From: Veillonella sp. AM51-8BH
GTDB lineage: Bacteria; Bacillota; Negativicutes; Veillonellales; Veillonellaceae
Assembly (NCBI RefSeq): GCF_003463825.1
Contig: NZ_QSDY01000058.1
Location: 1-10,677 of the forward strand
Direction: 5' to 3'
DNA: 10,677 nucleotides
Shown here piece by piece: positions 7,901 to 10,677 of the stretch; positions within the stretch are counted from its first letter, which is position 1, and each line of letters starts with the position of its first letter. The position numbers and the translations under genes are program-made. The notes under the pieces were generated by a model. It had not been told where the DNA came from. It ran no database searches and saw only the letters and a list, made by a program, of their open reading frames with translations.

Positions 7901-10290
7901 CCAGTAGCACCAGTGGAGCTTACTGTGTAAATATCATGACCATCAGTACCTTGAGATTTAGCTACAGTTACGCCATTACCAGCTTTAACTTCAGTTCTCA
8001 AGTCTTTGATTTGGCTGTAGTTAACTGCATCAGTATCGTCTGTACCAGGAGCTACATTAGTGATTTTGCTACCACCCATGTTAAGTGGACCGCCAGTGAT
8101 GTTGATGGAGTTGCCACCAATTGTCATTTTAGGACCATTGTCAGCATTAGAAATAGATGTAATGCCTTTCAAGTCGCCTTCTACATTAACTTTGTATGGA
8201 TCATCTTGAGTACCTGCACCAGTAACTTTAGTGTTTTTACCATCTACAAGTTTAGTTTTAGCGTCTTTTAATTGTTTTACGTTAACTGCATCAGTATCGT
8301 TTACACCAGCTTTTACATTAGTAATGTTTTTATTACCAGCGTCGATACCAGTTTTAGTAACAGATGGACCACCTGTGATTGTTAAGCCATCGTTGTTAAC
8401 TTTAGTATCACCAATTGTTAAAGAACCATCTTTAGTCAAGTCAACGTTCTTGTTCAAGGAGTATGTGAATTGTTTATCAGTTTGATCTAATACAATGTTT
8501 TTACCAGCACTCAATGTTACAGTATCGCCAGGGCTCACTTTTTTGGATGCTTGAGTACCTGTTACGCTACCACCATTATTGGAGGAAACTACGTTCCAAC
8601 CAGATTCGTTGATTGCTTTTGCAACATTATCAGTTGTAGCAACACCATTTGTAGTAGGAGCTACCGCTTTACCATTGTTATTAGTGATTGGGCCACCTTC
8701 AGTAAGTTTTACTTTTATGCCATCTGCATCAGCACTTGTGGAGATTAAGCCTTCACCTTTAACGTTCAATGTACCGTTATCTAACAATACATCGCCATTG
8801 CCGCTGTTACCAGCATATTTCAAGTTAACACTTCTTAATTGAGCTACGTTAACAGCATCAGTATCATTAGTACCTGCAGCAAGACCTGTAATTTGACGAG
8901 TTGCAGTAGCACCGTCACCTACGGAAACAGCTGCCAATGTGGATGTTTGTGCAGTACCAGCTAAACCAGCATATTTATTAGTACGAGTTTCTGCAGGATT
9001 AAAGCCTTTAACACCTTTATCTACAGTTGCTTTAGAGTTAGAGCCAAGAGCTACGCCATCGGCAACAGATGCATTAGCTTTATAACCATGCGCTACGGAA
9101 CGAGATGCACTTGCTTCAGCACCACCGCCAATTGCTACAGAGCGATCGCCAGTTGCTTTAGACATAGCACCAACAGCTACTGCATAATCGGAAGCTTCTA
9201 CAGTTTTATTTTCAGAGGCAGAACCAAGAGCTACTGCATAGTCGCCTTTCGCTTTTGTACGTGCACCTAAAGAAACAGCACCAGTTTTTGTAGACTCAGC
9301 TTCACGGCCGATAGCTACTGTATCTAGACTTGTTGCTTTATTGTCTAAACCGATAGCGATTTGAGAGTTTTCTTTATTTGCAGTAGAAGAATCTCCAATA
9401 GAGGAGTCAGCGATATTATTTTTACCAATTGCGATACCGCCCATTGTATTAGCAGTATTGCTATTACCCATTGTAATAGTATCACCAAGATTGGAATTAT
9501 TTTGTTTACCAATAGCGATAGATGCACTACCTTTTGCTTTGGATTGATAACCCATTGCAGTAGCAAAATTAGCATTTACTTCAGATTCACGACCGATTGC
9601 TACCGCATAACCACCAGTGGCTTTAGTCTGTGCCCCGATTGTAACAGTATTTACAGAGTTACTTGTGGAATCACGACCAATAGCTATACTATCACCACTA
9701 GAATCAGTTTTAGCATTATGACCAATACTGATGTTATCAGTACCTCTAGCCCAGCTTTCACGGCCCATAGCAATAGAGTATTGACCGCTACCTAAATCTT
9801 GGTTCGCTGCATTAGAGTTCGCACGATTACCAATTGCAATGGAGTCTTCAGCAGATGCCATAGATACGTTACCAATAGCGACAGAAGCACGTCCTGTTGC
9901 TTGGTTATAAGCACCCATAGCCACTGCTGCACCGCCAGAAGCTGTATTACCATTACCTAGAGCCATTGCAGAGTTTTCTGTAGCCGTATTTGACGCACCG
10001 ATTGCAATAGTTCCATCTTGGTTATTAGTTCTATTTTGATAACCAACTACTACAGAGTTTCTTCCAGTAGTATTTGAACCATTATAAGCATCAGGAGAGA
10101 TATTAACGGCACTACCCCCAGTATTAACGTTCGCATGTACAGGTGCACCTGCTGTAGCAGCTACCATAGCCAAACCAGCTAACACGCTAGCAAGAGCTTT
10201 TTTCTTACCACCATTGTTTTTTGCAACTTCGGAAACTACTACGTAGCACTCTTTAGTTTTGCTCCAAACAACTTTAAAGATTTTATTCAT
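1927..10290 (-). CDS. Giant trimeric autotransporter adhesin (YadA/Hag-like), passenger part; ends at a frameshift before the anchor
   Basis: This encodes the signal peptide and passenger of a type Vc surface adhesin, which forms a trimeric fibre on the outer membrane. Seen in order: an ESPR plus signal peptide (residues 1-53), about 24 YadA-head repeats with SVAIG-like cores (about 75-465), then a long stalk. Neck motifs of the DTDAVNxxQL type lie near residues 481, 667, 754, 1199, 1914, 2338 and 2786. Collagen-like G-x-y blocks lie near 1685-1773, 2141-2207 and 2554-2617. I saw no cysteine in the mature passenger. The ATG at 10290 is preferred over an upstream TTG-type start at 10323 because the ESPR begins there and AAAGGGG sits 11 nt upstream. 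The frame ends in TGA (1929-1927) in the middle of the last neck. The anchor follows in the -1 frame, so the protein as read cannot be outer-membrane anchored. The family call is secure; ligand and exact role are unknown. Confidence 0.95.
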   Translation of the reverse strand: MNKIFKVVWSKTKECYVVVSEVAKNNGGKKKALASVLAGLAMVAATAGAPVHANVNTGGSAVNISPDAYNGSNTTGRNSVVVGYQNRTNNQDGTIAIGASNTATENSAMALGNGNTASGGAAVAMGAYNQATGRASVAIGNVSMASAEDSIAIGNRANSNAANQDLGSGQYSIAMGRESWARGTDNISIGHNAKTDSSGDSIAIGRDSTSNSVNTVTIGAQTKATGGYAVAIGRESEVNANFATAMGYQSKAKGSASIAIGKQNNSNLGDTITMGNSNTANTMGGIAIGKNNIADSSIGDSSTANKENSQIAIGLDNKATSLDTVAIGREAESTKTGAVSLGARTKAKGDYAVALGSASENKTVEASDYAVAVGAMSKATGDRSVAIGGGAEASASRSVAHGYKANASVADGVALGSNSKATVDKGVKGFNPAETRTNKYAGLAGTAQTSTLAAVSVGDGATATRQITGLAAGTNDTDAVNVAQLRSVNLKYAGNSGNGDVLLDNGTLNVKGEGLISTSADADGIKVKLTEGGPITNNNGKAVAPTTNGVATTDNVAKAINESGWNVVSSNNGGSVTGTQASKKVSPGDTVTLSAGKNIVLDQTDKQFTYSLNKNVDLTKDGSLTIGDTKVNNDGLTITGGPSVTKTGIDAGNKNITNVKAGVNDTDAVNVKQLKDAKTKLVDGKNTKVTGAGTQDDPYKVNVEGDLKGITSISNADNGPKMTIGGNSINITGGPLNMGGSKITNVAPGTDDTDAVNYSQIKDLRTEVKAGNGVTVAKSQGTDGHDIYTVSSTGATGNTDPSKVEGGKNTTVTGDGTAATPYKVNVQGDLTDISSITNKAGNGKISFAGDQVVKVEGDNPISLDGKGGYVTGLQNKDWDITNPTVVSGRAATEDQLKKVSDGFNNTIKLAGNTGNTDTQKFNKTGGLSFGVVGANNGQYIKTTASGTDVVADLSDDAKAKLNHTFEVAPGSSNVTVSKDTTDPNKTVYKVAVANTPAAGASSTESVVKKAAATGDTNIADVTVGNGKNSGDPDAQYEVNVSRNAVKDAAREAVTVNNGGTTTGGNYTADTNNPITVNPVKDDANHNTTYEVKFDGDKAAKQIPLTYKANGTGDQTVKLDKGLNFTNGSNTTASVAADGVVKYDLNKNVDLTKDGSLTIGDTVVNKDGLTITGGPSITKTGIDAGNKTITNVAPAVNGTDAVNYDQLKAARTVVTSKDNSVTVNKTTNGDQVTYDLHVNAAAGTASTWNLKSGAVSATEGTHSGDTAQNIADGKSVTMQAGKNLTVKQTNDGAGNTEVAYALDKDLKDLTSVTTDKVTTKEIGLQDAAGNTTTIKKDGDRITYTNDGGTTVKKVANLEDEKHIKPGSYAVQNDGSVTMTYVDGEGNPVANETAKITGIAKQDLSNIDNAGKQVITGLGTIVKAGENVNVTEASDATTGQKTYTVNAVTPAVYTKADGTKVVKRPDGTFTTNIDGSAGNDVPASDVIVSFQDAAGNTTGGNSIVNNVGSAIDKTGTATGDTFLTKLDNAATATPNAAVNVKDLKSTSDAIIGKELHIAPTAVKAGSTEAKGGVVSGTENVYKYDAATKKVTLTYNDGNGKAVTDTKAVIDFSDLNIPAAGNNYSFKTNATGNLETGTTATETEVASGKTVNFGAGKNLTVTQKIGADGNQTYTYALNKDLTNLDKVVVNGKDGKDGEDGVSITGPTGAAGTDGNNGKVGITGKDGKDAVSISGKDGVGHIGLTGPAGQDGKNATADITVKEGKAGVDGKDGVDGITRIFYNDKDGNEHQVATHDDGMKFAGDDGQDNQDTNAQVIKKHLNNVVDIVGGADKTKLTSTDNIGVNNVNGKLKVQLAKNVDLDADGSLTTGATKVDNNGVTITAPAGGTTTDVKLTKDGLDNGGNKIVNVKAGENDTDAVNVKQLKDKVTTVESSNNSIKVVDKNDPTSATYDAAKGHQYDITINNQSVVEKAQTPVVYTNKDGDKLYKIVDPATGNVTFNTKEDGSGTTVQPADVIASMNNGGDSTTTPMKLNNVGSTIADQAGNTYLEKIDAAAGDNKTKNGAVNVTDLKNTADALIDKGLKFDANSGGVKTNKLGSTVKVQGEGAKADTEYSGENVKTIISQDADGNTTIDVKLDKNLKADSVVVGKDGKDGVDGKIGVNGKDGASVVLNGKDGSIGLTGPKGADGKDGASAKISVKDGVPGVDGQPGETMTRIVYQDKDGNEHQVATHDDGMKFAGDDGQADPTKVIKKHLNNVVDIVGGADKAKLTENNIGVNNDNGKLKVQLSKDLDLTKDGSVKIGDTTVNNDGLTITGGPSVTKTGIDAGNKTITGVKAGENDTDAVNVKQLKDKVTTVESSDGTISVTDKNDPTSATYDAAKGHQYDIKINNQGVVNNAQLPVVYTKQDGTKVYKQPDGTFNTAKDGSGTVVNAGDVIASMNSAGDSTTAPTKLNNVGSSIADKAGNTFLDKIDAAAGDNNTKNGAVNVSDLKNAADAIGNKGLNFGAQSGNDIHKNLGEKLEIVGEGTKADSNYSGSNIKTMTKDGKVVIGLDKDLNGLNSIGVPGKNGVAGKDGVSISGKDGANGIDGKVSIGKDGKDAVSIAGKDGVGHIGLTGPKGADGSNGKSVDISTNDGKQTLVNPEAGTDKSQRIVYTPQDKDGNPIKGADGKDIVREVATMDDGLKFTGNNTSTENKHALNTLVKVQGEGVTEAQSTAFQSAAGNINVVADGNDTLTVKLNKDLKGINSIKNSDNGPALNFNAGDLSVTGGNLNMSGHKITNLGKGTNDTDAVN
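2440..2640 (-). repeat. Collagen-like block C in the adhesin stalk
   Basis: Residues about 2554-2617 hold G-x-y runs (GVPGKNGVAGKDG, GKDGANGIDGKV, GPKGADGSNG). The middle resembles block A (GKDGKDAVSIAGKDGVGHIG), while GPKGADG matches block B. A diverged form of the tail follows (RIVYTPQDKDGNPIKGADG, then VREVATMDDGLKFTG). Confidence 0.8.
3665..3870 (-). repeat. Collagen-like block B in the adhesin stalk
   Basis: Residues about 2141-2207 hold G-x-y runs (GKDGKDGVDGKIGVNGKDG, GPKGADGKDG, GVPGVDGQPG). The same tail as block A follows (DKDGNEHQVATHDDGMKFAG). The block is shorter than A and C because it lacks the KDAVSIxGKDGVGHIG segment those two share. Confidence 0.8.
4970..5245 (-). repeat. 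Collagen-like block A in the adhesin stalk
   Basis: Residues about 1685-1773 contain interrupted G-x-y triplets (GKDGKDGEDG, GPTGAAGTDGNNG, GPAGQDGKN, GVDGKDGVDG). The block is followed by a conserved tail, RIFYNDKDGNEHQVATHDDG. Collagen-like triplets in bacterial surface proteins can form triple helices, which fits a trimeric fibre. The interruptions (VSIT, KDAVSIS, ATADITVKE) suggest short helical stretches alternating with beta-rich parts. Confidence 0.8.
8290..8450 (-). repeat. Dispersed stalk repeat GDTxVNxDGLTITGGPS...GIDAGNK
   Basis: A segment of about 50 residues (DLTKDGSLTIGDTKVNNDGL, then TITGGPSVTKTGIDAGNK, then a neck) occurs here and again, nearly identical, at about 6720-6860 and 3285-3430. 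A more diverged form lies at about 4570-4735. Each copy ends in a DTDAVN-type neck. It looks like the stalk's basic exchangeable unit. Confidence 0.8.
8895..10085 (-). other. YadA-type head: about 24 left-handed beta-roll repeats
   Basis: Residues about 70-465 consist of degenerate repeats of 12-16 residues, each with a core such as VAIG, IAIG, VAMG, VALG or VSVG. Spacers are rich in N, T, S, A, K and G. In YadA-family structures such repeats stack into a trimeric beta-roll head that often binds host or bacterial surface ligands. The head ends in a canonical neck (residues about 463-488, ending DTDAVNVAQLRSV). Confidence 0.9.
10132..10290 (-). other. Extended signal peptide region (ESPR) and signal peptide of the adhesin
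   Basis: Residues 1-24 match the ESPR pattern of large autotransporters (MNKIFKVVWSKTKECYVVVS followed by EVAKNNGG). A basic stretch (KKK) and a hydrophobic core (about 32-49) follow, with a plausible signal peptidase I site at VHA/N (51-53). In known family members the ESPR slows or tunes Sec export of very large passengers. The only cysteine I see in the protein is here, at residue 15. Confidence 0.9.
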
Positions 10291-10301
10291 ATTACTATGA
10301 A

Positions 10302-10308
10302 CCCCTTT
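10302..10308 (-). promoter_or_regulatory. Ribosome binding site of the adhesin
   Basis: AAAGGGG lies 11 nt before the ATG at 10290, and no comparable site precedes the possible upstream start at 10323. This fixes the start at MNKIF, matching the ESPR. Confidence 0.8.
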
Positions 10309-10437
10309 CTTAACTAGACACAATTACAATCCTTATAATTAAATCATTTAAATACAAAAGAAGGAAAAGCCTAAATTTCCCATACCTTTACGCCTTTCTG
10401 AGTATCTTTCATATTTCTTTCATTTTGTGTCATGAAC

Positions 10438-10466
10438 AGAATATCATATATCGAAAATCTTGTAAA
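10438..10466 (-). promoter_or_regulatory. Candidate sigma-A-type promoter of the adhesin
   Basis: TTTACA (10461-10466) and TATTCT (10438-10443) are separated by 17 nt, which would give a start near 10431 and a 5' UTR of about 140 nt. The -35 box lies within the outermost bases of the left copy of the 103-bp repeat, while the -10 box is outside it. Judged by eye only; AT-rich DNA yields many promoter-like matches. Confidence 0.45.
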
Positions 10467-10665
10467 TACTTTTCTTCATGTTTTTATCATAATCGACAGA
10501 ATTTTATTGTTGGAACCTTTATTTTGTTAAACAATTTTTAATATATGGGTGGTTTTTTACTCTTGTAAATACTTTTCTTCATGTTTTTATCATAATCGAC
10601 AGAATTTTATTGTTGGAACCTTTATTTTGTTAAACAATTTTTAATATATGGGTGGTTTTTTACTC
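10458..10665. repeat. Perfect 103-bp tandem duplication upstream of the adhesin
   Basis: Positions 10458-10560 and 10561-10663 are identical over all 103 bases, and the match extends two more bases before diverging. Each copy holds the palindrome TTGTTAAACAA (10524-10534 and 10627-10637) and a TTTACA on the minus strand. Perfect identity points to a recent duplication or to active expansion and contraction. Apart from this repeat and the promoter, the region 10324-10677 shows no gene. Confidence 0.95.
10540..10569 (-). promoter_or_regulatory. Second candidate promoter created at the repeat junction
   Basis: The right copy of the duplication supplies TTTACA (10564-10569). Eighteen nucleotides further on the minus strand is TATATT (10540-10545) within the left copy. 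The pairing exists only because two copies abut. It would add a transcript start about 100 nt upstream of the first candidate promoter. Weak evidence, by eye. Confidence 0.25.
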
Positions 10666-10677
10666 ATTTTTTCTGTG

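Noticed and set aside
8290..8450. CRISPR array or mobile-element signature from the recurring stalk repeats
   Set aside because: The repeats are in-frame, protein-level modules of different lengths. They have no regular spacers, no terminal inverted repeats and no transposase.
10291..10323. Start of the adhesin at 10323 (adding MCLVKKGVHSN)
   Set aside because: It lacks a suitable ribosome binding site, the extra residues cover the Shine-Dalgarno of the downstream ATG, and the ESPR begins at MNKIF.
10638..10677. Mini-ORF starting MSKKPPIY on the minus strand at the right end
   Set aside because: Only eight codons in AT-rich DNA without a clear ribosome binding site, and the left repeat copy lacks its ATG. 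Best treated as chance.

Overview
The window is low-GC DNA in which every convincing gene lies on the minus strand. It is dominated by one very large trimeric autotransporter adhesin (YadA/Hag family, type Vc secretion). The gene has an extended signal peptide (ESPR), a YadA-type head, a repeat-rich stalk with collagen-like blocks, and a C-terminal outer-membrane anchor. An outer-membrane adhesin, AT-rich DNA with Gram-positive-like ribosome binding sites, and the particular ESPR start (MNKIFKVVWSKTKECYVVVS) together suggest a diderm Firmicute of the Negativicutes, most likely Veillonella. The genus is an inference from family knowledge, not from a search.

Layout, read in the direction of transcription (right to left). 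Positions 10291-10677 are a non-coding upstream region with a perfect 103-bp tandem duplication and a candidate promoter whose -35 box lies at the edge of that duplication. Positions 10290-1927 encode the signal peptide, head and stalk of the adhesin (2,787 aa from the chosen ATG). That frame stops at a TGA inside the last neck motif (DTDAVN). The next stretch, 1930-1358, carries the missing remainder in the -1 frame: neck remainder, pore helix, YadA anchor, and an unusual coiled-coil tail after the barrel. Restoring one base would give a single 2,977-aa protein, so the allele is either broken, switched off, or contains a sequencing error. A strong hairpin lies at 1293-1321. Positions 1193-405 encode a 262-aa exported protein of unknown function with its own good ribosome binding site.

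Positions 1-404 are non-coding. They hold a hairpin at 259-287, a textbook rho-independent terminator at about 179-216, and, further left, a candidate promoter pointing out of the window with a 13-bp tandem repeat that duplicates its -10 box. A perfect TATAAT at 302-307 followed by the hairpin and terminator raises the possibility of a roughly 115-nt small RNA, but this could equally be the 3' UTR of the exported-protein gene.

How the parts fit: the adhesin would be exported by Sec, inserted and trimerised in the outer membrane through its C-terminal barrel, and display a long fibrous stalk for attachment or aggregation. The exported 262-aa protein next to it may be periplasmic or surface-exposed, and a link to the adhesin is only suggested by adjacency. 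The points most worth following up are the frameshift that separates passenger from anchor, the coiled-coil extension behind the barrel, the mosaic collagen-like repeats, and the duplicated upstream region.
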